The translations under genes and the position numbers were made by a program. The notes beneath the pieces were generated by a model. The model saw only the letters and a list, made by a program, of their open reading frames with translations, was not told the origin of the DNA and did not search any database. A stretch of DNA of 64,000 nucleotides from contig CM060896.1 of NCBI GenBank assembly GCA_030762935.1, forward strand, positions 17,103,527-17,167,526. The letters are read 5' to 3'. The DNA is from Hymenopus coronatus (taxonomy: Eukaryota > Arthropoda > Insecta > Mantodea > Hymenopodidae). Below are positions 19,286 to 32,009 of this stretch, piece by piece (within the stretch, counting starts at the first letter, position 1; each line of letters starts with the position of its first letter).

Positions 19286-21756
19286 CAGTGGTTCCCAACT
19301 TTTGAAGTTCACGGCACCCTTGGGAATAACATTAAACACTAGGGGCATCCTTCCTTGAATTAAAAGAAAATTAAGCTTAATGTGTTAATTTATTGAAATA
19401 TTATATAATAATAACGTACACCATAACATAATACAGTAAACTTTACTACAATCACTGAGTAAAAATACATCAATAAATTTTGTTCGATTAATGATTATTG
19501 TGAAATCTGTGATTGATGCTTAGAGCACAGATATGTGATGTCGAGTCTTACAGTTGACAGTGAAACACGCATCCTCAAGGTTATTCAGTCTATTTCTTGC
19601 TTTGCATTTTACTGTCACCATAGCAGAGGAGGCTTGCTCGCATAGATAGGATGTTGAAAAGGGCAAAAGTGCGTTAATTGCTTTCTTCATTAGGTTAGGG
19701 TACTCCTCTCTCCGTTGAAAAAACTAGCCACCGACGCCTCACTCTTGGTGAACCTACCTTTGAGTGTGGAATCAGCGCAAAGATCAATAAATTCATCTCG
19801 TTCGCAAGCAGTGAAATCTATTTCCTCTGCACTATCTACGAAATCAAATGGTGAGACAACCCAGTCGAGATTCGTAGTGGAAATAGTTGGAAAGTACGCA
19901 TCTATTGCATCTTGCAATCTTGATAAGTGATCACAAATGCGGTCTTTCAGCTTACCCAGATCTTTATCTCCTGTCACATTAAGAAGAGATGAAAAGTTCG
20001 ACAAATCTCCTTTTTGAACTGCAGACTTCCAAGAACTAAGTTTTCTTTTAAAACCTTTCATTTTATTGGTTGAGGAGATTATTGTTTCATGTCGACCCTG
20101 CATCGAAACATTCAGTTCATTCAGCTTATGGAAAATATCTGCCAGATACGACAGTTCAAAACACCAAAAATCACTTAGTAAGAGCTCATGAAATGTGTAT
20201 TGATTTTCATCCTTAAAAAAAGTTTTTAGCTCTTCTTTTAGTTCGAGAAACCGGTTCAATACACGACCCCGCGAAAACCACCTTACTTCTGTGTGAAGTA
20301 ACAAAGAGGTAGGAGCTGCATCCGTTGCGCGACATAACTGTTCAAAAATTCTGCACTTTAAAGGTCGAGACTTCATATAGTTCACCATTTTCACAACTTG
20401 GCTAAACACTTCAGCAAAATCTTCATTACACGCTTTCACGACTAATGCCTCTCTATGCAGAAAACAGTGAGTTATAATAATGGATGGATTTTCATTGAGA
20501 GCTCTGGCAGTAAAACCTTTAATTTTCCCAGACATATATGGTGCACCATCTGTACATATACCACAACAGTCTGTCCATGAAAGATCATGGTCATTGAGAT
20601 AGGAATTAATATAAACGAAAATATCAGGGCCTGTGGTTGTAGTCTCCAGCGGTCTACAGAACAGAAACTGTTCACTAATATCTTTTTCATCAACATATCT
20701 GATAAAACCAAGGAGTTGCGGTTTGTCACCAATATCGAGACTCTCATCTACTTGCAAAGCAAATGTTCCATAAGTTTTTATTTTCTCCGTAACTTGTTCG
20801 TTGATATTTCATGACATTTCAGATATCCTGCGGCTGATTGTGTTGTTGGACAGAGGAACTTTCGAAATTTGATTAGCTGCTCCTTCATCAAGGATTATTG
20901 AAACTATAACTTGACATGCAGGGCCAATGATTTCCTCTCCAAGAGTATGAGGTTTCTTTTTTTTAGCTATCAGTTCTGCTACTTTAAATGAGGCTTCAAG
21001 AGCAGTATCACCCATGGTCATTCTCTTTACCATTCGCACAGCTGTTTTCTTCTCCCCTTCTAATATATGTGAAAAATACATTACACTTTTCTGTGACACA
21101 CTAGGGTGCTTTGTTGTAAGATGCCGCTTCAGTTTGCTAGGTACCATGGCCTCGTTGCTAAGTGTTTCGCCACAAACTAAACACACAGGGATAGGGTTTT
21201 CCTCGTTGTTATTCCACTTAAATCCATACGCTAAGTAACTGTCCTGGTATGTTCTTTTCTTTCGTTTGTCTTCTTTATGTGGTAAATTCGACGGTCCGGG
21301 AGAAATTGTAAGATTTGGCTTCTTAAAGCAAGCAGTAGGAACCGACTGTTCACTTTCACTGTCCTGGCGTTTAGTTTAACAATGAACTTATCCATAGCTA
21401 AACACTGTGAATCAACGCGAGGAAGACAACTGAAAGCGCCAAGCGGCGTACACTTTTATATATTCACGTCGAAGTCTCGGGAATGTTCGTGAGGAAGCGA
21501 GTAGTCTCGGCAGGGTATAGCTGTAATGCTATCTGTGGGATACTAGTATAACTGAATTATTGAAATGAATCGACCACTATCACCATCTGCCGTGCATGAG
21601 AGTAATTGATTTGACTTATTTTATTTCAAGACCTTACAAGACTTAAGGCTTCAGTAGAAGGTATTTTTTTTTTTGTTTATCTCAATATATCGCGGCACCC
21701 CTTAGCCAATCACACGGCACCCTAGGGTGCCGGAGCACACCGGTTGGGAACCGTTG
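19286..21756 (-). mobile_element. hAT DNA transposon with perfect 8-bp target duplication
   Basis: The element is 2471 bp. Its 5' end CAGTGGTTCCCAAC and the complement of its 3' end, CAACGGTTCCCAACC, form short imperfect TIRs, with CGGCACCC motifs just inside both. CCTTATAA flanks both sides (19278-19285 and 21757-21764). 8-bp duplications and CAGxG ends are hAT hallmarks. It carries a transposase on minus. Confidence 0.95.
19520..21395 (-). pseudogene. hAT transposase (ZBED5/SCAND3-like), lightly broken
   Basis: Cuts and pastes the hAT element. From ATG 21395 the N terminus shifts frame once near 21370. A BED zinc finger follows (CLVCGETLSNEAMVPSKLKR, then HLTTKH). An in-frame TGA at 20809-20811 falls just before the catalytic core (QVDESLDIG). 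The core continues through CCGICTDGAPYMSG, THCFLHREAL and TEVRWFSRGRVLNRF to 19690. A last frameshift near 19705 precedes the C-terminal dimerisation segment (INALLPFSTSYLCE), ending at TAA 19520-19522. The three breaks are few, so this copy died recently. It resembles the transposases domesticated as ZBED5/FAM200 in vertebrates, but nothing here suggests domestication. Confidence 0.92.
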
Positions 21757-22404
21757 CCTTATAAGAATGGAAATAAGGTAATACTCTAGGCTTAAGTGAT
21801 ATTCAAATCGTTTAAAAAACGATCGATATCTGAAACAACTGAAATCCAGTTCTCTTTGCAAGGTCAAGAATAAAACAAACAGATAAAACCAAAGAAAGCT
21901 TCTCGTTTAAGTATTTTAAAATTGAAACCAATAAAGGAATACCTTGGCAACAGTTAACTGTATATGAAAATATCTATATATCACATAAATTGTGTATTTT
22001 AACGAGATCTGTATTTTTTGTATGGTACGTTTTTGTCTATCTCTGAGATCCTTGGTGACTATTCCCAAAAATTCAAGTTATAGAATAATTTTTCGGAAAA
22101 TAAAAATATTTGAAAAAGTTTTCATGTAAAGGGTAGTTGAGGTGGGGAATTTTCCTTGAAAATCTTCGTGTCATATGCTTGTAAGTTACTACCGAACTTC
22201 AATACCTACCGACTTTTCGTTTTTGAGTTATGTTACCCACACACTTACACACAGACATTTTATTTAAATGTTTTTTTTTTTGGGTTTAGCGTACATCAAA
22301 ATATGCATTTCTGGAAAAATTTTGGAATCGAATTTTTAGTAGAGTATAATCCCTTCTCTATATACTATGTACATTGTACAGACGTGATAGAGAACGTAAA
22401 AATT

Positions 22405-23704
22405 ACGACATGATGCTATCACATGGCTTTCTCTATTTTTATTAAGTATTTCCTTATGCCCATAATGGAAACATGAAATAAGTAGGCTGATAGTTAACCC
22501 TTTTAGTAGCTGGACGCTATGTGGTATTTTGAATTTCGTTCTCTCAGGAGAAAGAAAAACATATAACGATTTCATATTTGAAATTAATTAAACTGCAAAT
22601 GATAAAAAGGAATATCGTGGCAATGGACATTCTAAAACAAACGAAAGCAAATGTATTGGATATAAACTGCGTGCTATATTTTCTTCTACAGAAAAATGTT
22701 TTATCTCTTACGGTTTACTATTTAGGTAAAAGCTCTCCATTATATAGAGGACTACAATGCCTACTTACAGAAAATTTAGTGTAAAAATGTTTAACTTTAA
22801 GACGTGAAAATGTCCTAAACATGTACTATTTTAAGGGAGCGAGCTATCAAATGACTATAAGTCTGAATAGATTTTTCGCAAAAAGTTTGCTGCGATAGCA
22901 TTGCTGTTTTGTTAATGTGGATATCAAATTGCATTCAAATTGGATAAATACCTAGCAAGGTGCACAAATGTTTTTCTAAATTTTATTATGTAAATATATT
23001 GCATAATCAAAAATCCCACGCGGTCAAAATTGGAGTTCTGTACCACACACAAAAACTTTAAACGGTGATAGCTCAATAACAGTGATTACTGAATTATTAT
23101 AATTTTTTAAAAATGTTTAGAAATTTTAAATCTCCAAAATTAATAATTTTTCATAAAAATATATAATTTTGACAAATTATTATTGGTGTTAGAATAATTT
23201 GTCCTTTGTAATATTACAATATATACTTCCACACATTCTTAGATATGTTAGTTGTATTCAAATAGAAACAGAGACGCCTGAAATATTTGGAAAGTGTGAA
23301 AGTGTAGTTTTGAGAAAAATGCTGACTTATGAATTAGTAGGTATGCTAGATAGCAGGTGTATTGTACGATTTTTAAATGGCTATAGAGCCCAAAGCAAGG
23401 GGAGGACAGCTAAACCCCTAAGATTCTAATAACCATTTGCTATAAAAAAAAAAAAATTTCGGTTGTTTGACCGGTTGAAGTCACATTTGAGTCAATATAT
23501 CATATCGACCAAAACAATTGTCAAATAATAACAATAATAACTCATGAATTAATGAAAAACCATCAGTCAAATCAATATAAATCGGTAATTTTTGGAATAG
23601 AAACAATGTAAACATACCATTAGAAAGCTAGTACAATACCGAATATCTGTTTAAAGTTTGAGCTACATTGAGGAATAAATAGCGACAGAATTTAAGATCT
23701 GTTT
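22405..23704. other. Unassigned AT-rich DNA
   Basis: No gene, no recognised repeat. Short ORFs here (for example near 23199-23429) have no recognisable motif. Confidence 0.4.
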
Positions 23705-23935
23705 CTCGGTAAAACTGTATTTTTTTTCTCTCCATTTTTCCAGTTTCCTATATTTCCTTTGTAGACCTTATTATTCTTAACGTTTTCCTTTTAAATATAC
23801 ATAGACACATTTACAAACACAGAAACACCCATGCCCAAGGCGGAACTCAAACTCACGATCCTGTGCACCACGAAGCGCCAAAGCGAGTCACTTTAGCGAG
23901 CGCGGCCACCGGGATCGGCGAATAGATAGGCAACA
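23705..23935 (-). mobile_element. tRNA-derived SINE (family C), minus copy
   Basis: On minus: GCTCGCTAAAGTGACTCGCT with a box-B-like GTGAGTTTGAGTTCC, then CCTTGGGCATGGGTGTTT and an A-rich tail near 23705-23725. Shares head and body with the plus copy at 34265-34520. Confidence 0.75.
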
Positions 23936-24594
23936 TTTAATTTTCTCGGAGGGTGTAACTCTCGAACATCTGGCTGAGCGACAGTATGGCGCCTCCTCAA
24001 GCTTGGAGCAGGCTCCTAACGCTACCCTTGGGCCAATGAGAAGATAGCATTTAAATTTAAACAAAAGTGTCCGTCAATGGTAGCCCAGTATCATTCTTCT
24101 AACTGGCGAGATTAGCATGGGTTGCAGTCAATATAAATAGAATTTTCGTCCAAGTTCGGGCACTACTATTACGATCGCATTAAACCACCACTGCATTAGG
24201 ACTAGTTCATAATACGCGCAGACTCCGCGTCGCTCCTAATCAATGTTGCGCCGTTAAGAATGTAATAGTAAAGTAAGGCGCGAATAAGTGTAACTATAAA
24301 TAAGACAAAGATTAAGGAAGTGCAAGATTCGTGTCAAGTAACGTCAAAATGAAACAGATTTAACATTAAACATCGCTGCGAATCAGACATTTTTGTATGA
24401 GATAATTTTCACCTTACAACATCCTCAAGTTCCCATGTGCATATAGTTAGCTAGCCGGAAAGATCTCAGCGACCCTGAGATCTTCAACTCGACAAAGTGT
24501 CGAGAACCAAAAATAGGTGTTCATCGCTAACCATCCACCACAGACGTGTCACCTCTCATTTCACTCCGTGTGTCCATTAACCAAAATCAAGAGA
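23936..24594. other. Unassigned region
   Basis: Moderate-GC sequence, no recognisable gene or repeat. Confidence 0.4.
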
Positions 24595-24770
24595 GATTTC
24601 TGAAGGAAAAAAAATAATTATTGAAAAGTCTTGCAATTAAAGGGTAGTGTAAAGTGCGAGGATTTTCTTGAAAATGTTTCTGTTGCATCCTTGGAACAAG
24701 TAAAGTTACATATTAAATTTGGTACTTAACCGACTTTTCGTTTATATGAGTTACACTGTTCACAGGCGCG

Positions 24771-24805
<35 letters not shown>

Positions 24806-24827
24806 TTACATACACTTACACACACAT
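24595..24827 (-). repeat. Helentron-like repeat, copy 6, middle fragment
   Basis: Contains AAAGGGTAGTGT, the CCGACTTTTCGTTT motif and an expanded (GC)n(CA)n tract; stops where copy 7 begins. Confidence 0.65.
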
Positions 24828-25803
24828 ATTTTTACTTTCTCTATACGCACAATGTACATAGTGTATAGAGGAGGTATTGCACTCCACCCAAAAATTCGAT
24901 ACCGAGATTTCACCGGAAATATATGTTTTAGGGTCCCCAATATCCAAAAAAAGCATTTTCACAAAAAGGTCCGTATGTGTGTGTGTGTGTCCGTGTGCCT
25001 GTGAACACGATAACTCAAAAACGAAAAATAGGTAAAATACCAAACTCGGTATTTAAGTTTAGTATCTTCCAGGGATGCCACACGAAGATTTTGAGAAAAA
25101 TTCCCCACCCCAAACTACCCTTTACATAGAACTTTTTTCGAAAATTTTGATTTTCTAAAAAATGGCTCTAATGATTTTTTATTAAAATTTCGTATATTAA
25201 AGATATTTCCCTGATAAATAAAACGTATATCTTGAATTTTCTGGGAATAGCCTCTGAAGAGTAGTTTATTCTGGATGAATTTTACTGAATTTTGAACAAC
25301 TGCTAAACCGTAAGAGATGTACAAAAACTTACTACACAAAAAATGAAGAGCACGTTAAAACACACAATTTATGTTATATACATTTTTTCGTGAGTTCGTC
25401 GTTTTTGAGACATTCCTTATTTTTGGTTTCAGCTATGAAAAGCTTATACTTTTCTCATACAGGAACTTGTCAACTCCTATCCATATAAACAAAGGAACTT
25501 CATTGACATAGCAACCAGCTTTTGACTATCACTTTAACCTACGGTTGTCCCTTATTTCGCTTCTACTTACAAGGATGCGAGTAATAAGACTATTTCTGCT
25601 AATTTTTTCTGATTAGCATAAAGTAAATAGTAACCTACGGTTGTCCCTTATTTCGCTTCTACTTACAAGGATGCGAGTAATAAGACTATTTCTGCTAATT
25701 TTTTCTGATTAGCATAAAGTAAATAGAAGTATAAGCTTTTTAAGAATTATTTGTTGCAGGGATATGGAGAAAGTCATGTGAATGGTACACATCAGATTTT
25801 TTT
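24828..25803 (+). repeat. Helentron-like repeat, copy 7, full length with internal duplication
   Basis: Runs from TTTTTACTTTCTCTATACGC through the GT tract to GATATGGAGAAAGTCATGTG and the terminal hairpin. An exact 96-bp tandem duplication lies at 25535-25630 and 25631-25726. Confidence 0.85.
25535..25726. repeat. Exact 96-bp tandem duplication
   Basis: Both units begin TAACCTACGGTTGTCCC and end AAGTAAATAG, with no visible differences, so the duplication is recent. Confidence 0.9.
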
Positions 25804-25805
25804 AT

Positions 25806-26682
25806 AAAAATCGTATGTGTTCCATTCACATGACTTTCTCTACATCTCTGCAACAAATTATTGTTAAAAAGCTTATGCCTCTGTTTACTTCATGCTAATC
25901 GAGAACAAATTAGTCGCAATAGTCCAATTACTTGCTTCCTTGTAAGTAGAACGGAAATAAGGGAATACTATAGGTTAAAGTGATAGTCGAAAGCTGGTTG
26001 CTATGTGACTGAAGTTCCTTTGTTTGTATGGACAGGAGTTGACAAATTCCTGTATGAGAAAAATGTAAGTGTTTTAAAGCTGAAACTAAAAACAAGGAAT
26101 ATCTAAAAAAAAAAACAAAAAAACAATCAACTCCACGAAAAAAGTATGTAATATAAATTGTGTGTTTTAACGTGCTCTACATTTTTTGTGAGGTAGGTTT
26201 TTGTCCATCTCGTACGGTTTAGCAGTTATGCAAAATCATCCATAATAAAGTAGTCTTCAGGCTATTCCCAGAAAATTCAAGATATACATTTTATTTGTCA
26301 CTTAAATATCTTTAATATGCGGTATTTTAATTAAAAGCGTTAGAGCCATTTTTAAGAAAATCAAACATTTTGAAAAGAATTCCATGTAATGGGTAGTTTG
26401 CTGTGGGGGCATTTTTCTCAAAATCTTCGTGTCGCATCCCTGGAGGATACTAAACTTAAATACCAAGTTTGGAATTTTAGCGACTTTTCGTTTTTGAGCT
26501 ATCGTGTTCACAGACAATGAACAGACGGGCACACGGACCTTTTTCTGAAAATGCTTTTTTTTTTTTTGGTTACAGGGGACCCTAAAACATATTTCCGGTG
26601 AAATCTAGGTATCGTATTTTTGGGTGGAGTGTAATACCTTCTCTATACACTATGTACATAATACGTGTAAAGAAAGTAAAAA
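25806..26682 (-). repeat. Helentron-like repeat, copy 8, tail-to-tail with copy 7
   Basis: Full minus copy, starting at the hairpin end (GTGTTCCATTCACATGAC) 3 bp after copy 7 ends, and ending in the palindromic TTCTCTATACACTATGTACA region. Confidence 0.85.
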
Positions 26683-26999
26683 TGCACATTTTAGTTTTTT
26701 TTTATTTCCATTTATAGATAAAATTACATGTTAGTATAAAAACAAGGATATAAACTTGAACAATAAATTGACTTAGACAACCATGGTAATTTCACTGCGT
26801 TACACTGGTGACACTGGTGCTAAATGGTCACGTTCCCTCCATCTTTCCCTGGTTTGGATGCTCCATCTAGTGGTAGAAACAACGCCCCTGGGATTCTGGT
26901 GATTATATTACCGTTAGAGCAAGGTGATCTGGATTCTCCTTTTCTGTACAGAATAAAAGCACAAAACATTAATCGCAAGCTACCTCTAAGGAAGTCAAT

Positions 27000-29900
27000 A
27001 AATCTCGCTACTTGTCACACATCGAGACATGCAATCTGTGCCGCGCACCGTTTCGCCATGGGCGACGTTAATATAGCTAAGTGTAGTCGCTCTTTTCTCA
27101 ACAGCCTTTTGAAAGTGACGACGTTCTTATCGGTCTCTGTGAACAAAAATACTGGTACCCCATGGCAAACCATATTTGTAGAAATTCATATTTTGCGCCA
27201 CTAGATTGCAACTGGAGAAAGAGGCCAAATAGTTCTGTGCGCATCTGCGTTGGGAACAGTTTTGCAAATTCTGTCATTGTCCAGTTCTATAGCTGTTGGA
27301 CTTCCATACATTGTGTCAGTCGATGCCTCGGTTGTCTAGCCTTCCACACTTCTGGCATAAGGGACTCTGAACCAGATTATGCTGGTACTTCTTTTCTTCT
27401 GTTGGAATAATTTCATGTATCAGGGAGTATGCTTGCACCTTCCATTCTGTTGGTATGTACGGGGTCCTAAACGCCTTCCAAATTGTACTCCAATTGTTAT
27501 TCGGATACTTTACATGAATTCCAGATAATTTCACCTTTTTTGTGAGTAAATATTTATTCAGTATCCTCGTCCGTATTCCCGCTACCACATCGCTCAGGGA
27601 AGCAGGAAACTCTCTCAGCAATTCCCACAGGGGCCGAAAACTTACTGGAACAGCTTCAAGCCTCTGCGGTGACCGTTGCAAAGCAGCCCAATGCGCAATA
27701 TCCTGTTCATCTCCAATTCCAGCCAGAGCTTCCAGTATCCCTTAAACAAGAAGTGCCTTACTTTTCAAATGGACAGAAACTAAACCCAACCCTCCTTTCC
27801 CGAGTGGTTATCGAATTTGATCTCTGGCTACCTTATAAAGGTAACTACGCCAAATATAATAGCCTATAGCTCGTTCAATTAACTGTGCATATTTCTCAGG
27901 CATTAGTAGAACTTGTGCCAGATACCAGATTTTCGACAAAGCATAAGTGTTAACGTACCAGACCTTCTGGATTAAATTCAGTCTCCTTCTAAGTTGCCGC
28001 ACAAGTATATATTTAACGCGCGTCACCAAACCATTCCAGTTTACTTCAATTATCCTAGGGAGTGTCTGACAGACCTGCAGGCCCTACATTTTCATTTGAT
28101 CTTTCTTCTACATACCATACAGCGCATGTTCTTTCCACGATCCAAGAGGCATCAACGTCGATTTTTGCAAATTTACTTCTCCTGTTGAGGCTTGTTCATA
28201 AAAATGTAGTGCGTCTCTCAGCATCTGCAGGTGCTCTGCTGTTCGCAACAAAATCGTGACGTCGTCCGCATACGCTCTAACATTAAAGAGTCTGTTCGCT
28301 GGACGAGGACTATAGAACTCGTTGAGCTTCCGTAACAATGGTTCCAGGCAAAAGGCAAACAGTAACATGGACATTGGGCATCCTTGCCGCACAGAACGGT
28401 TTATGGGTATTGGTGGCGTGAAGAAGCCATTAATTTGCACTCAGGAGTGAGCTACTTCATACAAGGATTGTATACTAGTAATTATTTTAGCTGGGATTCC
28501 AAAACGTTCCAAAATTGCAAATAAATAATCGTGATGGATATAATCAAAAGCTTTTTCAAAGTCAATAGACACAAGACTTCCACTATGTTCAGGGTGCCTT
28601 TCATAGTATGAAATAGAGTCTCTAATTGTAGCAAGATTATGTGTTATTTTCCTGTCAGGTATGCTACAAGTTTGTCCACTCTCAATGACTGTTGGTAGAA
28701 TCTGACGGAATCTTTGTGCCATTACTTTCATAAATAATTTATAGTCTGCGTTTAAGAGAGTTATTGGACGGTAGTCCTGTACGATGGCTGGAGACTGCAC
28801 TTTCGGCAACAAAATTATTATTCCATCACTGAAGCCTACCACGTTACTAGTAGTATTCAATACTTCATTCATGAGTTGGACTAACTCCTTCTGTATGACC
28901 GGGAAGAAAACTTTGTAGAAGCCATAGGTCAGCCCATCGAGTCCGGGTGCAGATTGCAAACTAGCATGCCGTATGGCATACCTTATTTCCTCAGCCGTTA
29001 TTGCTTTTTGGTCCGGCGAAATCTGTTTATTTACGGTGTTCATTAGCTCCACGGTCGCTGCAGTTGAACGTGGGGTTGCAGAGAACACGTACGTAAAATT
29101 TTCATGGAATGCCTCCTTATATTCCTTAGTAGTAGACGCTACTGTCCCATTTGACGTCACACCAGCGATATATCTGGATTGAGCACCCTGCTTTTCTGAG
29201 GCTATATGGAATAAAGAGCTTTTCTCCTCCCCTATAATAGATTTAGAACAAGATCTTATCTTTGACCCTTCTAGGGCGTCTTCTTTCAGAGAAAAAAGTT
29301 TTTGTTTAACTTGCGACAGTTCCACATGAACCGCACTTCCTTCTGTTTGCAACCGATGCAAATCATGCAAAAGTGCATAATAGTAGCTCATGCGCATACT
29401 ATTTTCGTTCGCTTTAGTTATGCCCAGTTTCTTAAAAAAGGACTGGATGTGCGGTTTCATAACTAAAAACAATTGCTGAATAATTGACAGTTTGCTGTGT
29501 TGTAACCTATGCTGCAGTGCTTGCCATCTGTCCCGGAAGTCCTCTTGTGTCGTATCAGTCTCTAACAGCCTATTATTGGGTTTCCAATATCCCCTACCAT
29601 AAAGAGGAAATGGACAATCTAAGTCGACTTTTAGTGCGATCGCATGGTGGTCACTGATCGCAGCTGGCACAACTTGGACATCTTGCACTTGCTCGGGCAT
29701 ATTTACATAAAAGCGATCATTCCTAGAAGCAGCCTGTCCCCTATAAAAGGTGTACTGTGTATTTAGACCCCCAAGCATCCTGTAGTTTTAAGTCCTGTAC
29801 CAATCGTTTCAGGGCAAGGGATGGATGAAACTCCCCCCGCTGATCTCTGGCATTAAGAATACAGTTAAAATCCCCTCCAATAATTAGGCGGTGGTATCGA

Positions 29901-30252
29901 TGGCGTAAATAAAAAATTGTTTGCGTAAGAAGAAATTCCTCCCTCTCCTTGTGCTTATTTGTTCCAGATGGCAGGTAAAGATTTAAGTATAAAGTGTTAT
30001 CTGCAGTAAACAAAGGTGTGACTCTCCCACGTCCGTGCTTTTCTATTAACTGAATTGGCAACCCTGTCCTATAAATTATAGCAGTACCTCTTTCATTCTC
30101 TCCAATGTTAGTGGCATAATTACCAATATTTACTTCTTGCAAAACACAATGTCCGAATCATAATCAGGAATAAAGTCCCTTAATAGCATCTGCTTTACTG
30201 GATTCCTCAAACAATTCACATATAAAGATATAATGTGTTGACATAACACCAT
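27000..30252 (-). pseudogene. LINE ORF2: APE endonuclease, reverse transcriptase, zf-RVT tail
   Basis: From ATG 30252 the endonuclease holds IIGGDFNCILNARD (about 29865-29905). A frameshift lies near 30140 and another near 29760. Reverse transcriptase motifs are DYRPITLLNADYKLF, VSIDFEKAFDYIHHDYL, SVRQGCPMSMLLFAF and RAYADDVTILL (catalytic YADD near 28260). An in-frame TGA at 28441-28443 falls between them. After 28108 the frame breaks repeatedly. A C-terminal PLCQKCGRL zinc-binding segment is near 27330, typical of the zf-RVT domain. Multiple stops mean it is inactive. Confidence 0.88.
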
Positions 30253-30473
30253 GACAATAAAAACAAAAATAAAATCATGGAGACATGGTGGCTATCTCAA
30301 CCGTACCCCCATCACTTGGCACTGGTACCATTTTCTCTTTTTTCTTACTAACCGATTCGTACACTCCATCACATCTTTACGCTTTTTCTGCAGCCTTGGA
30401 TCTCGACTACTAGCAGCGAAAGAGGCCACCTTAGGTTGTAGCACCTTCGTTTATTGTCCGCCTCTCTCTTCCG

Positions 30474-31175
30474 CTAATACCGCCGGCACCCGTCTAATGG
30501 GGAAGGAACCTTGTGCAGTGCCCACGTTGGCGGATCCTCACCGCGGGGTGTCTGAGTTATTACTCTTCGTCGTGGACATTCATTACGTAAGTGAACCGTA
30601 CTATTACAAAATGCACATGTACTAAGTTGCCCTTCATAGCTTACAAAGCTCTTAATATTACCAATGTCAATATAAGAAGGAATATGCTTTTTCAACTCAT
30701 TTTAACCGTTCGCATTCCTTTTGCGAATTTGATAACGCAGATTCGAGCCCCAAGAATCAATCGTTAATGACAACACTGTCCCGTATTGTGCAAACGTCTC
30801 TTTAATAATACCTGGGTCCAGTTCCAGAGGTACATGATATAACTTGACAATTCTAAAACCCATTCCAGCTGTTGTTATAGTTACCCTACTTCTCTGCCCA
30901 TTACTATGAGGAAAAATGGACTCACCATTGGTTTCCGTGATGGCCTTCTGGACTGTTTCCTCTGACTTGCACTTAATGAACACCTGCCGTGTGAAACTGT
31001 TTATCTGTATCATGTCTAACTCATCTTCTTCAAACCGAAACACCTCGTAAATCCATTCGTGCATTTCGTATGGCGATGGCTTCGGCACATCTCGATCCAC
31101 AAAAGAAGTAACTATTGTATTTTTACTTTCCACAATCATCGTATTAAACTTGTCCGTATTCTGCTTAAATTTCAA
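30474..31175 (-). pseudogene. LINE ORF1: RNA-binding protein with CCHC knuckle
   Basis: Starts at ATG 31175. The N-terminal part (VPKPSPYEMHEWIYEVFRF) and a second beta-rich part (GFRIVKLYHVPLELDPGIIK) look like the nucleic-acid-binding folds of LINE ORF1 proteins. The frame stops at 30702 and resumes in another frame with KKHIPSYIDIGNIKSFVSYEGQ and CAFCNSTVHLRNEC, a CX2CX4HX4C zinc knuckle. So at least one frameshift lies near 30700. Confidence 0.8.
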
Positions 31176-31400
31176 TCAAAATGCAGGAAACCACGTTCCC
31201 TTTAAACACGTAGCGCAGTGTAAACAACTCGCAGACCCAATAGCAGCCTTGCCTTAGTAAATCTTTATCTACGTACGATATGAAAGTCAGAGAGATGTAA
31301 TTGTTGCTGTCCCAGAAAGGAATAAGGACAGCTATAAATCAGTGAAAGAGCCGGGTACCTGCTCGTCCTCTCGCCGCAACGAGACTGTGTGATTCAACAG

Positions 31401-31505
31401 TCCTCAAAACATCGGTTTCCGGTAAAATATCGGTATTGAATTTTTTGATTGGAATACAATGCCTCCTGAACCTACTATGTACGTGGCAGAAAAAGTATCA
31501 CTGCA
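31401..31505 (-). repeat. Helentron-like repeat, copy 9, 5' fragment
   Basis: GGTTTCCGGTAAAATATCGG and AATACAATGCCTCC match the family's CACCGGAAAT / TGCACTCCA region, diverged. It flanks the LINE. Confidence 0.55.
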
Positions 31506-32009
31506 CAAATAATTGCGCAAATGTTTCTTTTCAATGAATAATGCTATGTCTATAAATGATAAAAAAAGTATAAAACTGTGTATCACACAAAATAAAACAT
31601 TCTTTATTTAAAGCTGGTACATCTAGAAAATTGAATGAACTGTTTTCAATTAGTGGCTAAACTGAACACACTTGAAGCTCTCTCTGGCAGTCCGACGGGA
31701 TACTGGGGGCATCAGAGGCGATCCAATTGTAGCCGTTAAGAACCCCATCCATGCATGTGCCCGTCTTCGTCTGGATCTGGTTGACCCGAAGGTCTCTTCC
31801 TTCATTCCTCTATCCCTGGGGTCAAATAAGAGGCAAAGAATCACAAGACCCTATGCCCGGTGCTCTGCCCCAGTATCCTATGTATGTGCCTGTGTCTAAT
31901 TCTAATCCTTAGAAAGGAAGAGAAACAGACCTTTGCTGTAAATCCAAAATGCATTACTGCAATACCCAAATTACTCAACTAAAACATCCAAAATAACGTG
32001 GACTAAGAA
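31506..32009. other. Unassigned region
   Basis: Opposed short ORFs at 31650-31900 overlap each other; no family recognised. Confidence 0.35.

Larger units (their letters stand above)
19158..22404 (-). repeat. Helentron-like repeat, copy 5, interrupted by a hAT element
   Basis: Left part 19158-19285 and right part 21765-22404 together make one full minus-strand copy, ending in the ACTTTCTCTA-type palindrome near 22360-22400. The hAT transposon at 19286-21756 sits in its conserved CCTTATAA stretch. Confidence 0.8.
26690..31400 (-). mobile_element. L1/Tx1-like LINE with two ORFs, degraded
   Basis: A minus-strand element with a CCHC-containing ORF1 (about 30474-31175) and an endonuclease/RT ORF2 (about 27000-30252), followed by a 3' region ending in an A-rich stretch (26693-26708 on plus as T-run). 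Its upstream untranslated region reaches about 31400. Both ends touch pieces of the Helentron-like repeat. Clade assignment is by ORF1 style only. Confidence 0.85.
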
